Positions 50,020-60,668 are shown, counted from the stretch's first letter. The stretch is 64,000 bases of DNA from Chelydra serpentina (GCA_037349315.1 JBAIAC010000006.1:21363501-21427500), one strand, 5' to 3'. The notes: generated by a model not told the origin, from the sequence alone. Translations and numbers: made by a program.

Positions 50020-50900
50020 GTTCCAGCTATATTTGAACATCAATGCCAACCTCTGTGGGTTCCAGTCTGGGTTCCAGCCTTCCTTTGGAATTGAGACGAT
50101 CTTTGTCAGGGTCATAAGCAATTTACTGTTAGTTTTAGATCCTGGTCACCTATGCATTTTCATCAGACCAGGCATCTCAGTGGTTTTTGATACAACTGAG
50201 CATGGGTTGTTGCTCCATGGGTCATTGCTGGTGGGTCTGGAACTGTCCTCTAGTTCCAGATGTGCCTAGAACAGGGATCTCAAACTCAAATCATCACGAG
50301 GGCCACATGAGAACTAGTAAATTGGCCTGAGGGCCGCATCACTGAAACCTTTTCATACAATGATACAAAAGTATAGTCAAAAATGAAAAAAATGAAGAGT
50401 AATATAGTATTCTATTAAAAGTCAATGTATTAACGTTTTAAAAACTGTAATGCAAAGAGGGGTTTTAATAAAATATAAACACTCAGTAATGTTTGGAGCT
50501 TGGCTGCCAGTGAAGTTGGCACCTATGGCAGGCCACAAGAAATAACTCCGCGGGCCGCAGGCCACGTGTTTGAGACCCCTGGCCTAGAAGATCATGTTCA
50601 ACTGATCTTGATGCACATTTGTGTAATCACTGAGAGATTAGAATGTGATAACTTTCAAAGATCTAACCTGTCTCCCGCGTTTAGCCCTATTGGTAAGATT
50701 ATTTCACAACATGGGGTAGAGCACCATCAGTGTACTGATGCCTCACAACTGTATCATTCTTGCTCTGGGATGCCTGCAAGTTTAGTCTTTACAAAATGTT
50801 TGGATGCATCAGAACCACCTTCTCCCCACATGCAACCAAATTCTTGTCAGCCATTAGAGATCATGGTTACGGAGATGCTCTTTTTCCTCGTGACTTGCAT
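50020..50900 (+). mobile_element. L2-clade LINE reverse transcriptase relic
   Basis: The plus frame keeps L2 signatures: CGFQSGFQPSFGIETIFVRV (50054-50113) and SVVFDTTEHGLLLHGSLL, corresponding to the GFRP.HSTETAL and AAFDTVDH blocks of L2. It resumes after a hAT insertion, with weak traces of later motifs to about 50870. Frameshifted and dead. Confidence 0.75.
50272..50581. mobile_element. hAT-type MITE with perfect 8 bp target duplication
   Basis: Ends CAGGGATCTCAAACTCAAAT and the complement of ACGTGTTTGAGACCCCTG. GCCTAGAA is duplicated exactly at 50264-50271 and 50582-50589. It interrupts the L2 relic. The subterminal block gagggccacatgagaac has an inverted mate near 50550 (gggccgcaggccac). 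Confidence 0.93.
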
Positions 50901-50904
50901 ATTT

Positions 50905-52885
50905 AGGGTACATGCTTGGAGATAGTGAGCCAGATTTAAAATCTTGGCATCGCTTTCTATGGAAAGCACCATGTGTCAGAAATTTTTGTTTTCTCCCCAC
51001 TGGGTTATGCAATTTACAATAGCTGCTTCCTTTTCTAATCTGTGGTAACTTCACAAAAACAAAACATGCCCTCATGACCACTAGGTTTGATTGTTGTAAT
51101 TTCCTCTTAACAGGAATTCCAGCAGTTCATCAGAATTGCTTGCATCACGCTTACTCACTAGGTTGAACAATCATGATTATTCCTGTGCTCCTTATACTTG
51201 ATACATACAAAATAGCTAAATTACTTTAAATAGGCACTGTTGGTATTAACAGTTTAGATCTTGGCCACATTCAAGACTTCCTCTTTTATCCTCATCCTGG
51301 CAGGGGGCTATGCTCAAACACCATATGACTTCTTATGACTGTGCCTTTGAGTCTTAAATGAGTGAGTTCTGCTCTGATGAGCCCTATGGTGTGGACTTCA
51401 CTCCTTCTTTACATCCATCTCAGTACCTTCCTCATGGCTTTTAAACAATATCTACCCCCCTTTTCTGTAAGTGTTTTAAGCACTCTGCTGGCCTCATATT
51501 TATTACCTTCCTCCTCAGGTTGTTGTTGTTTTGGTACAAACTCTAAAATGGTGGGCTTTATTAACCAAATATTTTATTGTGCTAATAATTTACAGTGTCC
51601 AGAGCACTTTAGCAGGAAGGAAAACGGGTGCGACGGCAATAAAGCTACTCTATGACTACGATTACTTGTATAAATATTTATTCTTTTTTCACAACTCTAT
51701 TTACAGTTACAAAGTGCAGATTTCCTTAAAAACAATCACAGAACCCAATATGTTAATTGTTAACATGACTTCAGCCTGTCATGAATTGGTATGCACTGTG
51801 TTCCTGACACTGGTGGTTAACTTAGCAATCAAAATGTTTTTCTAGGTCCTACTCGCTAGGGTATAATCTTGCCTCACTAGTTGATCATTCTCTCTCTACA
51901 CTAGAAACTTAATTCAGGTAGGACTAAGTGTCAGAGAGCACGAGTTTATACAGCATAGGTTCTCTTTTATGGGATTGCTATTTACTTCAACCAGGGAAGG
52001 AAATGCATTAAGAGGCAAATCGAGTCCCTTTCTTCATGGGTGTTGAGGTTCCCCCCGCAAAAGAACTAATGCAGTTATAGTGCACAAAGGAGGTGAAGAC
52101 AAAGGATGAGGAGGGCATGGGAGTGCATATTCCCTACACAGTGTGTAGCCCTGTGGCAACACACAAGAGGTGGGAGAGGGCAGAAAAAGGGCTTGCTATG
52201 GAAGGGCAGGGCCAGAGGGCTCCTGGAGCAGTCCTCCCACCCCCCACAGGATGGGGAGCTGCACAAGAGTCTTAGGGGGCACCTCCAGCCACTGGGTTAG
52301 AGTAACCACCATGAAACAGAGGTTTCAGTCCAGAGAGGAAGTTTCCTTCTATTCTATGTACCTATCCTCTGCCTAAGGCCAGGGGATGAGTTCAGATGCT
52401 GGGCCTGAAAGACTTAAATTGTGTCTGAGAAAAATCTAGGATACAATTTTAAAAGAACGAAACAAGATCCTATTAGAATGTGTCATGAAATTTTTGCAAA
52501 ATTACGATTAGATTATGCATACTAAGACTTTTTAAAAGCACATGATCTGATCCAAAATCTGCTCCCCGTGGAATTGGTCCCCAAATATGCCCCTATCCAT
52601 GCTGTCAAGGCAGTATGTTTGTGCATCCATATGCTGGGTTTAATGGCATCACACAATGATTTCCCTCATGCAGACTGCCCCTGCAAGGAGGACAAATAAT
52701 TTGCATGTCAACATGTATGTAGGTAGCATTACTGGGCCTCAAGGAGGACAACATCTTGAAGCCCTTATTCAGTGTTCACTCATTTACTGCTGCCTCATTG
52801 GGAATTTGCCTCAATACAGATGTTAGTAGAAACAAAGTACAGACTTTAGGATTTGATCATAGTAAATAGCGTGGAATCTTCTACT
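50905..52885. other. non-coding, no gene seen
   Basis: No supported gene. Three overlapping frames at 52.07-52.38 kb arise from a purine-rich patch. Confidence 0.5.
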
Positions 52886-52889
52886 TTTA

Positions 52890-53460
52890 TTCCCCCACTC
52901 TTTGCATCCCTTCACTAGTTCCCCCTTCTCCAGTGTAACCAACTACTTTAGTCACCTTTAAGGCCCTTCACAGCCTATCCTCGACCTAGCTATCATCTCT
53001 TACATGGTATTGAGAGGTCGCGTCCCACCTTAGTTCCTTAAATGAAGCTAGCTGTGATTGCCCATTTTTAATTTTTTCCAATATGCACCTTTGAACTGTC
53101 TCCCATTCTGCCTTTCATGAATGACAGGAGCTTCCCATAAATATCAACGAACCCACCTTATTGTCCTCCCTTCAAATTCCTTCTTAAAACACTTATCTGG
53201 CATGATGCATACAAAAAAAAAAAAACACCCCCACAAACCCTTAGTAATGGTAGGCAGCTGGTTTGCTGAAACCACTGATTTTCATGCTCACCAGTATCAT
53301 CTTATTATTTTCCTGGGCTCCCCAATCTGTTTTGTTCACCTATAGCCTTATATGTAGCTTGCAAGCTCTTTGGGAACAGGCTCCGTCTCTTTGGTTTGTA
53401 CAGTGCCTAGCACAATGGGACTCTGGCCTCTAAAGTGAACAGCAATATTAATTATTATTA
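52890..53460 (+). mobile_element. ancient LINE 3' end (same family as 13230)
   Basis: Shares, in order, the blocks cttaaaacacttatctggca, gtagcttgcaagctctttgg and gtacagtgcctagcacaatg with a TTA-rich end. Long poly(A) at 53212-53224 is internal. Confidence 0.6.
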
Positions 53461-53464
53461 TGCC

Positions 53465-54720
53465 ACAAAAATTTCACTATGAACATTTCATTATAATAGG
53501 AAAGGCTCAATCAGGCAAAAGGTTCTTCTTCATCCCGGGTGTAGCATCTGGGTCTCTCTTTGCTCACTGCAGTTACAGAGGGAGGGCACTAGTAGCTTTG
53601 CTTATTGGTAGGAGAGGGTCTCTGCTAGGCAGTATCTGAAGCCACAGGGAAGCAGGGATAGCAAGACAAGTCCAGCTCCTCTCCCTCTTTCTGTGAGGAA
53701 TAGCTGCAGCAAGATTAGGAGCAGGGATTCACTCTTACTCTCACCCCTAGTCACAGAAAACTGGCAGCTTCTCTTCTCCCCCTCTACTTTGTGATGAGAG
53801 TTTTGCCTGATAAAGGAGTGAGTAAAAAAGTGAGCAAGGACATCAGGATTTGTCTCAATAAACAGAGATTCACCATAACTGAGATAATTACAAGCAGATT
53901 TCACTATTCTCGGTCTTGTATTTACACTCAATTATTGCATACAAGAAAGAAAAATAAGATTGACCCTCGTGGGATGAGCTGTTTTGGGGTCAAATTTATC
54001 ACTGGTGTAACTGAGCAGATTTCAGCTGATGATTTTGACCCTTTGTGCTAAACAACCACACTAATGAAAACCATATGAATATAGATGCAGCAGCTGTTAA
54101 TGGAAGTGGTTAGTGTGAATATAGATTAAGGCTTATTTTTCTACTAAAACCCTTTTAAATCTAAACACAGCATCTATGTTATTATGGCTATTGCTCCCTC
54201 CGTACAAAACCCACCCCGCACTCATACCTTAGTCATCAGAACTTTCCCCTGTGGCTACTTTTGATGGTACTCAATTAAATGCAGAAAAAATGCATTATCA
54301 AGACGACGAATCCTAATTCTGCAGGATGAAATGAGTGGCTTTATGCTTTTAAATCAGACATAGAGGGATGGTCAAAATTATTACTCTGCTAAGTAAGTCA
54401 ACAACTGAATCATGCAGAACTACTTATAACGCAAACAGAAAAAAAATACTGAATATTTAACTTGTAGTAACATTAAATACAGAAGAAAAATAAAAGAGAG
54501 ACCTGAAAACTTGTCTTTTTCATGGAGAAAGATGGGCAGGTAAATTGCTTCCTGGGGACAGGATAGCTTTTGGACTGGTAATAAAAGAGAAAGCCTTTCA
54601 GCGCCAGGTTACTGCTTCACATTCCATCCAAGCCAGTAGTGACTGAAAGTTATTGTCATGTGGGATAAGTTGTTGTTTTCTCAGTCCGATTCTAAATGGG
54701 AAGGTAGGTACCCATTTCAC
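53465..54720. other. non-coding, no gene seen
   Basis: No supported gene. Confidence 0.5.
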
Positions 54721-54724
54721 AACA

Positions 54725-54970
54725 GAGTGAAAGGATGGGCTTGTGGTTAAGGAACTGGGTGGAAATCTGGGTTCTGGAAAACTTTGCTTTGTCAGAGATT
54801 GACTGTGCTACTTTAAGCAAGTCAATTAATCTTTCTGGCCTCAGTTCCCCATCTGTAAAATGGGGGTAATAATAGTTTCTTTGTCTGTTTTGTCTCTTAC
54901 TAGATGTACAGTGCCCAGCACAATGGGACCCATCTCTTGGTTAAGGTCTCTAATCTTAAATAATAATAAC
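54725..54970 (+). mobile_element. MIR SINE
   Basis: Contains the MIR core tactttaagcaagtcaatta, then ggcctcagttccccatctgt and the tail gatgtacagtgcccagcaca with a TAA-rich end. Confidence 0.8.
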
Positions 54971-55269
54971 CACTGCACTAATTGGCACCCTTATTGGACA
55001 TCTGGGCAAAGAGGCCAAGGTCGGATGGGCATGGAAACTGAATGAGCCTTTCACTGGGTCCCTATAGTTCAGAATTTAGAAACACTGGTGGGGAAGCTTT
55101 CACTGGTGGTGCCCATGCTACACCTTTTGCACAGATACTGAGCAGACTTCATTTTCTAGGACTACAAGGTGGATGAGGTAATAACTTTTATTGGACCAAC
55201 TTCTGTTGGTGAGAAAGACATGCATTCAAGACACACAGAGCTCTTCCTCAGGTCTGCGAAAGGTACTCA

Positions 55270-55947
55270 GGCCTGGTCTACACTACAGAGTTTGGTCTAT
55301 GTAAAGCAGCTTAAATCGACTTAACTCTGTGAGCGTCTACACTAAAACGTAGCTCCCACCAATGTAATTCGCCCAACACACTGACTTAATAACTCCACCT
55401 CCACGGGAGGCAAAGCACCTAAGTTGATGTAGTTAGGTCGACACAGTGTCAGTGCAGATACTGCGCTGCTTACATAGACTGTTGCTGCCTTCCATAAACC
55501 ATCCCACTATGCCCCATACTAGCAGCTAAATTGGAGCAAGCCCTCCTGGTGAGGATTTGCACCACCGACACAAGGAGCGTAGTGTGGACATGTAAAATTG
55601 ATTTAATTCCAGTAGTGACTGTACGTCTACGTAACTTAGGTTGACTAAGGGCACGGCTACACTAGAGAGTTTGCTGCTGTAAGCTCTCTAATGTAACCAT
55701 TTAAGGCAATGGGAGTGAGCTCTCCCATTGGCTTAACTACCCCGGGAGCGCTAGTAGTTATGTCAGCGGGAGATGCTCTCCTGCCGACATAGCACTGTCT
55801 GCATCAGCACTTCTGTCAGTGTAGCTTATGTCACTCAGGGGGTTTATTTATTCGCACCCCCCTCCCCCCCCACCCCCCGAGTGACAAATTATGCCAATAT
55901 AAACTGTAGTGTAGACATAGCCCTAATTTTGTGGTGCCGACGTTCCC
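55270..55947. mobile_element. Harbinger MITE, outer copy of a nest
   Basis: The left end GGCCTGGTCTACACTAC closely matches the right end of the autonomous element (complement GGCCTGGTCTACACTAG). The right end is diverged (gtggtgccgacgttccc). TCA precedes it and TGA follows. It is split by a second Harbinger MITE at 55649-55923. Motifs such as cttaaatcgacttaactctg recur in the interior. Confidence 0.7.
55649..55923. mobile_element. Harbinger MITE, inner copy, perfect TAA duplication
   Basis: Ends GGGCACGGCTACACTAGAG and the complement of CTGTAGTGTAGACATAGCCC. TAA is duplicated exactly at 55646-55648 and 55924-55926. No coding. Inserted into the outer MITE, so it is younger. Confidence 0.88.
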
Positions 55948-55984
55948 TGAGAGTGTCACAGTTCAATATAAGACCAGATAGATG

Positions 55985-56190
55985 CGGGGAGGGATAGCTC
56001 AGTGGTTTGAGCATTGGCCTGCTAAACCCAGGGTTATGAGTTCAATCCTTGAGGGGGCCATTTAGGGATCTGGAGCAAAAATCTGTCAGGGGACAGTACT
56101 TGGTCCTGCTAGTGAAGGCAGGGGACTGGACTCGATGACCTTTCAAGGTCATTCCAGTTCTAGGAGATTTGCATATCTCCATTAATTAAA
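55985..56190 (+). mobile_element. turtle tRNA-derived SINE, variant tail (copy 5)
   Basis: Plus-strand head with GGGATAGCTCAGTGGTTTGA (A box region) and gggttatgagttcaatcctt (B box region), then the variant tail with cgatgacctttcaaggtcat and a final gcatatctccattaatta. Inserted in the Penelope-like 3' region; short flanks cagatag / cagatgg fit a small target duplication. Confidence 0.88.
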
Positions 56191-56249
56191 GCAGATGGTT
56201 TAGCATAAGTAGTTAACACATATTTTAAGGGACTATTCAAAGTGGTGGC

Positions 56250-56734
56250 CCATTAACACCCTCTTAGCCATAAGAGAAAAAGGGGGGAGGGTTAGCGGGT
56301 TACAGGCTGTTGTAATAAGCTCCCAGGCTCATCTTTTGAGAATGAGGACTGATCAGTCAGCTGTAGAGTGAGCGCTTTGTGAAAAGTGTTCACCCACAGG
56401 TGCTGTGATGTTTTTGTCTTTTATCATTTTTCCTGTGTGAGTTCATTCAAGAGGGCGGTGATTGTCTGGTTTCACCCACATCGTTTTTATTGGAGCATTT
56501 GGTGCACTGGATGAGGCAGACCACATGTTGTGATAGGCATGTGTAGGGCCAATGGATCTTGAAAGATGTGTTGTGGAGGGTGTTGGTCATTGTAGCAGTG
56601 GAGATATGTCTGCAGGTTTTGCATCTGTTGTTCTGGCAGGGTCTGGTGCCACTTTCAGTTGGTGTGTCCTCATGTGTGGGGAACTTGCTTCTGATGAACT
56701 CACACAGGAAGATGATAAAAGACAAAAACAACAT
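56250..56734 (-). pseudogene. Penelope-like GIY-YIG endonuclease, C-terminal remnant
   Basis: Penelope-like elements encode a reverse transcriptase followed by a GIY-YIG endonuclease, which nicks target DNA. On the minus strand the frame shows the cysteine-rich linker (RPCQNNRCKTCRHIST), then VVCLIQCTKCSNKNDVGETR, which corresponds to the YLIxC...YVGETGQ core of GIY-YIG with the second tyrosine missing. It then stops and continues in pieces past 56447 (an MNSHRK-like stretch and a GEHFS-like stretch). No reverse transcriptase precedes it. The first about 42 bases (56693-56734) belong to the head-to-head second fragment. Dead copy; identity is from motif order only. Confidence 0.7.
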
Positions 56735-57145
56735 AGCACCTATGGGTGAGCTACTTTTGCTAAACTATCTGTCTGATCTTGTTAGGTTTCAGTGTAGTAG
56801 CCGTGTTAGTCTGTGTCAGCAAAACGAAAATAAGAAAGAAAAACTTGTAGCACCTTAGAGACTAACAAATTTATTTCAGCATAAGCTTTCGTGGGTTAGT
56901 ACCCACTTCATCGGATGCATGGAATGAAATATACAGTAGACAGATATTTATACAGTCAGAGAAACATGATAAGGTGGAGGTGCTGTGACATTCCAAGTAC
57001 CTTTCTCAGACCTGAGGAAGAGCTCTGTGTAGCTCTAAAACTTGCCTCACTCACCAACAGAGGTTGGTCCAATAAAAGATATTACCTCATCCACCTCATC
57101 TATAATATCCTGGGATCGACACGGCTACAGCACCACTACATACAA
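56693..57145 (+). mobile_element. Penelope-like fragment in head-to-head orientation
   Basis: The plus frame at 56693-56748 encodes MNSHRKMIKDKN, the same GIY-YIG region that the neighbouring element encodes on the minus strand at 56446-56391. The two segments are inverted copies over about 56 bp. To the right the plus-strand 3' tail follows (gacctgaggaagagctctgt, ttggtccaataaaagatatt), interrupted by another tail-type sequence at 56787-56918. Confidence 0.65.
56787..56918 (-). mobile_element. Penelope-like tail with hammerhead-like fold
   Basis: On the minus strand a core-like CCGATGA is followed by a perfect stem (GTGGGTACTAACCCAC) and GAAA, then GC-TTAT-GC and TG. This is the layout of a short-stem-III hammerhead ribozyme with two core changes (see findings). 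The far end reads agtagccgtgttagtctgtg on the plus strand. Confidence 0.55.
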
Positions 57146-57149
57146 AAAT

Positions 57150-57700
57150 GGAAGATTTTCTAGGGATGTCAATCCAACATTTTCAAAAACCACTAAATTA
57201 ACTCAAAGTTTTCAAAAAGAAATTGCTTCTATACAGATAGAAAAATTATGGGTTCAGTAATCCAGAGGAACTTTTTAAAGGCAATATATGCTTATACTAT
57301 CTCGTCAAAAAATAATAATACACATAATAATTTCTCTTCTTTAGTATTTCACTTGCATTACTACAAGTTAACAATTACTGGTATTTGAAATCTGATTGAC
57401 AGATAACATGCATGAGTCTCCCAAATCCTTTTTCCTGACATAATAAAAAAAGTTTTATAGATGAGAGAACAAAAGAAAAGAAAAAAGTTTCCTAGTAAAG
57501 ATATTTATTGGAATGGCAACTGGAATATTTGGATTAATACTGATAAAAAGGGCAAAAAAAAAAGCCAAAGCAAAAGGAGAGCTCTCTCTGCAAAGAGATT
57601 TTGTTCACAAAAAAGAAACTTCATTATTATTTCAGGCCCTTCATAGCAGGACCTTAAGCCCTGACCATATGCTTCATAGCCTAAGATTCAAACAGAAAAC
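57150..57700. other. non-coding, no gene seen
   Basis: No supported gene. A-rich stretches with short frames only. Confidence 0.5.
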
Positions 57701-57703
57701 TAA

Positions 57704-57722
57704 GGGTATGTCTACACTACGA
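57704..57722 (+). repeat. Harbinger left terminal inverted repeat
   Basis: The 19 bp repeat; the core GTCTACACTA is shared with the right end and with the MITEs at 45337, 55270 and 55649. Confidence 0.9.
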
Positions 57723-58081
57723 GACTAGTTCGATTTTTATTAAACCGAACTTGCGAAACCGATATTGCAAAGTCGATAGTGCGAATCCACATGAAGGGCC
57801 TTAATTCAAATTTCTGAGTCCACAGTAACGGGGCAAGCGTCGACATTGCAAGCGGTGCACTGTGGGTAGCTATCCCACAGTTCCCGCAGTCCCCGCCGCC
57901 CACTGGAATTCTGGGTGTAGCCCCCAGTGCCTTTTGGGGCCAAAAATGTGTCGAGGGTGGTTATAGGTAAATGTCGTCACTGGACCCACACTCCCGCCCT
58001 CCCTACGTGAAAGCGCCGGCGGGCAATGAATTCGCGCCCTTTTACGGTGATTGACAGCTTGGACGCCACAGGCCAGCGAGC

Positions 58082-59362
58082 ATGGAGCCTTCCGCGATTA
58101 TCGCTGCTGTTCTGTCCGTTGTCAACTCCTCGCGCCTTATCGTCCACCTTTTCCAGAGGCAGATGCAGAGAAATCGGGCGAGGAGGCAACGGAAGCTCCG
58201 GGAGGACATGAACTCTGAGAGGAGCACGGAAATCTCGCAAAGCACGGGACCCCGGACCGTAGAAATCATGGTGGCAATGGGGCACGTTGATCCTGTGGAA
58301 CGGCGATTCTGGGCAAGGGAAACAAGCACTGACTGGTGGGACCGCATAGTGCTGCAGGTCTGGGATGAATCCCAGTGGCTGCGAAACTTTCGGATGCGTA
58401 AGGGCACTTTCCTGGAACTTGTGAGTTGCTGTTCCCTGCCCTGAAGCGCCAGGACACCCGGATGCGAGCAGCCCTGACTATCCAGAAGCGAGTGGCCATA
58501 GCCCTGTGGAAGCTTGCAACTCCTGACAGCTACCGGTCAGTCGCAAACCAATTTGGAGTGGGCAAGTCTACCGTGGGGGTTGCTGTGATGCAGGTAGCCC
58601 ATGGAATTCTTGACCTGCTGCTCTCAAAGGTAGTGACCCTTGGAGACGTGCAGGTGATCATAGATGGCTTTTCCGCTATGGGATTCCCAAACTGCGGCGG
58701 GGCTATTGATGGGACACATCCCTATCCTGGGACCGGACCACCAGGGCAGCCAGTACATTAACCGAAAGGGCTATTTTTCTATGGTACTGCAAGCACTAGT
58801 GGACCACAAAGGACGTTTTACCAACATCAATGTGGGATGGCCGGGCAAGGTTCATGATGCTCGTGTTTTCAAAAACTCTGGTCTGTTTAGACAGCTGCAA
58901 CAGGGTGTTTATTTCCCGGACCGCAAAATAACTGTTGGGGATGTGGAGATGCCTATAGTGATCCTCGGGGACCCTGCCTACCCGCTAATGCCCTGGCTCA
59001 TGAAGCCATACACGGGAGCCCTGGACACTGAAAAGGAGCTCTTCAACTACCGGCTGAGCAAGTGCAGAATGGTGGTGGAGTGTGCCTTTGGCCGTCTGAA
59101 AGGTCGTTGGAGAAGCTTACTTACTCGCTCCGATCTCAGCCAAACAAATATCCCCATTGTGATTGCAGCGTGCTGTGTGCTCCACAATCTCTGTGAGAGC
59201 AAGGGGGAAACCTTTATGGCGGGATGGGAGGTTGAGGCAAATCGCCTGGCTGCTGATTACGCACAGCCGGACACCAGGGCGATTAGAAGATCACAGCGGG
59301 ACGCGCTGCGCATCCGGGAAGCTTTGAAAACTACCTTCCAGAGCGAGCGGGGTAACCAGTGA
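58082..59362 (+). pseudogene. HARBI1-like Harbinger transposase, two frameshifts
   Basis: This DDE-type nuclease would cut and paste the element. Translation starts at ATG 58082, gives about 113 codons of the N-terminal region, then needs a shift near 58420-58425 (consistent with loss of one T) and another at about 58712-58718 (loss of 2 bp in an ACAC run). Domains in order: basic N-terminal stretch, a helix-turn-helix-like PDSYRSVANQFGVGKSTVG (about 58527-58583), GAIDGTH with the first catalytic Asp (58708-58710), GWPGKVHDARVF with an Asp at 58856-58858, LGDPAYPLMPW with an Asp at 58970-58972, and VVECAFGRLKGRW with the Glu at 59078-59080. The LGDPAYP Asp lies 35 residues before that Glu. 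It ends at TGA 59360-59362. A one-exon gene is likely. Everything catalytic is present, so the copy died recently. It shares the element with the Myb/SANT partner needed for DNA binding and nuclear entry in this family. Confidence 0.9.
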
Positions 59363-59481
59363 CTGTTACGCTTGTTTAAACAGAAGCTGAACCTGCCCCC
59401 GTTTCTTTACCCAGTTTCTGTTGCCTATCCTCTCCAATTACCAACCCCCTTCCCCCCCTTCATTCAACGCTTTAAAAGTAT

Positions 59482-59487
59482 AATAAA
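59482..59487 (+). terminator. poly(A) signal of the transposase gene
   Basis: AATAAA 120 bases after the transposase stop. A minus-strand AATAAA also lies at 59518-59513, 30 bases away, so transcripts from both sides could end here; I could not identify a gene that uses the latter. Confidence 0.65.
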
Positions 59488-60043
59488 GGAAACATTGTTT
59501 ATTTACACCGTCTTTATTACTGGTTTCTCGGTTAAGGGTTTAACCTGGAACGCATACCGCGGTTGGGGAGCGGGTGTAGTGTTTGAAAGAACGTTTCCAA
59601 GCTCGGGGAATTACATGCTCCTGCTCCCAGAGCAGTCCGAAGTACTGGACTGCTTGTTTCAAGGGAGCCATCAACCCCTCCTATTCGCAACTGTGTGTGG
59701 TGGGGCCTTTCTGACTTTTTGGCCATGGATTGCGGCCACAGATCCCCTGCTGCATGGATCTGTCATGCAGGCTATCCCCGGCCGATAAAGATCTGCTGCC
59801 ACCCTCCCACACCAGAAAGTTAACCCCCCCCCCCATAAGAGAACAAGACAACCCCCTCCCAGAATGACAAGTGTGCCCAGTACTTGCAATGTGAGAGTGA
59901 CTTTCTGTTGATCCTTTCCCCCTGTCTGCACCCTGGTTCAGGCGCCTGACGTCGCTAATAACAAACCCTCTTACCCACTCCCCCAAAACCAAAACGTCCT
60001 GTGAAAGAAAGTCAGGGGAACAGCACTGTGCAAAACAATCATT

Positions 60044-60049
60044 TTTATT
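60044..60049 (-). terminator. poly(A) signal of the Myb/SANT gene
   Basis: Minus-strand AATAAA about 80 bases after the stop codon at 60128-60130. Confidence 0.75.
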
Positions 60050-60127
60050 GAGGGGAGCATATGTTCTAGATGATACCTGGGCAGGGAACTGTTGTGGGGT
60101 GCGGTTGGAGGGAAGGAAAGGTCCCAT

Positions 60128-60609
60128 CTACAGTTTTGGAAAGGAGAGCCTTCTGCTACTGGAGCAGTCTGCAGGGGTGGAGTGATTATTTCCATGGCCC
60201 CTGCCTCCCCTCGTTCTAGTGACTTTGGGTGAGTAGAGGATTGGAGTTTGTGGCGGGGGAGGGTGGTTGGAAATTACATAGAGAGGTGCTCTTTCCTCCT
60301 GTCTCCTGTCCTGGAGAACGTCCACCAGGCGCCGGAGCGTGTCAGTTTGCTCCCTCATTAGTCCCAGCAGCGTTTGAGTCGCCTGCTGGTCTTCCTGCCG
60401 CCACCTGTCCTCGCGAGCTTCAGCCCTTTGCTCCCGTTCCCTGACTGCTCGCTCGGACCTTGAGACGTCCTCTCTCCGCTGTGCCGCCTCCTTTTGGGAA
60501 CAGACCATCAATTCTGAGAACATGTCATCCCGGGTTCTCTTTTTGCGCCGCCTGATCAGCGCAAGCCTCTGAGAGGGTGATCTATGGGTAGGGCGGGAGA
60601 CACTTGCAG
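60128..60609 (-). CDS. Harbinger Myb/SANT-like protein, exon 2 (C-terminal half)
   Basis: The exon opens after a consensus acceptor (TTTCTCTCATCCCACAG, ending at 60610), and its phase fits exon 1 exactly. It encodes about residues 193-352: a basic, nuclear-localisation-like RRRKKRTR, then a long charged helix likely to form a coiled coil (REREQRAEAREDRWRQEDQQ, then a leucine-rich LLGLMREQTDTLRRLVDVLQ), a proline run and a serine/arginine-rich end (SSSRRLSFPKL). The stop is 60128-60130 and a poly(A) signal follows. In this family the partner helps bring the transposase to the nucleus and to the element ends. With exon 1 the frame is uninterrupted over 1,059 bases. A frame entering from the intron side (60697) is a shadow. 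Confidence 0.85.
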
Positions 60610-60668
60610 CTGTGGGATGAGAGAAAGGGAGTGAATTCCTCAGAAAGATACTTTTTCCCGAACAATGC

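Larger units (their letters stand above)
55163..56692 (-). mobile_element. Penelope-like retroelement, 3' part, with nested insertions
   Basis: On the minus strand a decayed GIY-YIG coding end comes first (56692 downwards), then a 3' region with gtgttaactacttatgctaa, and the terminal TTGGTCCAATAAAAG block near 55185-55200. The element is broken by a Harbinger MITE (55270-55947, itself split by another Harbinger MITE) and by a SINE (55985-56190). Removing these joins blocks that are contiguous in the copy at 25316. The 5' reverse transcriptase part is absent. Confidence 0.75.

Noticed and set aside
53602..53931. 109-codon minus-strand frame
   Set aside because: No recognisable domain and no exon signals.
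4995..56190. tRNA genes
   Set aside because: The tRNA-like boxes belong to SINE heads; no complete cloverleaf with an independent context was seen.
59372..59788. 138-codon plus-strand frame after the transposase stop
   Set aside because: In frame with the transposase but beyond its stop, contains the poly(A) signal, and shows no domain.
59681..60127. 148-codon minus-strand frame in the Harbinger element
   Set aside because: Lies between the Myb/SANT stop and the transposase end, low-information sequence, no domain. A minus-strand poly(A) signal at 59518 leaves a small chance of a real transcript.
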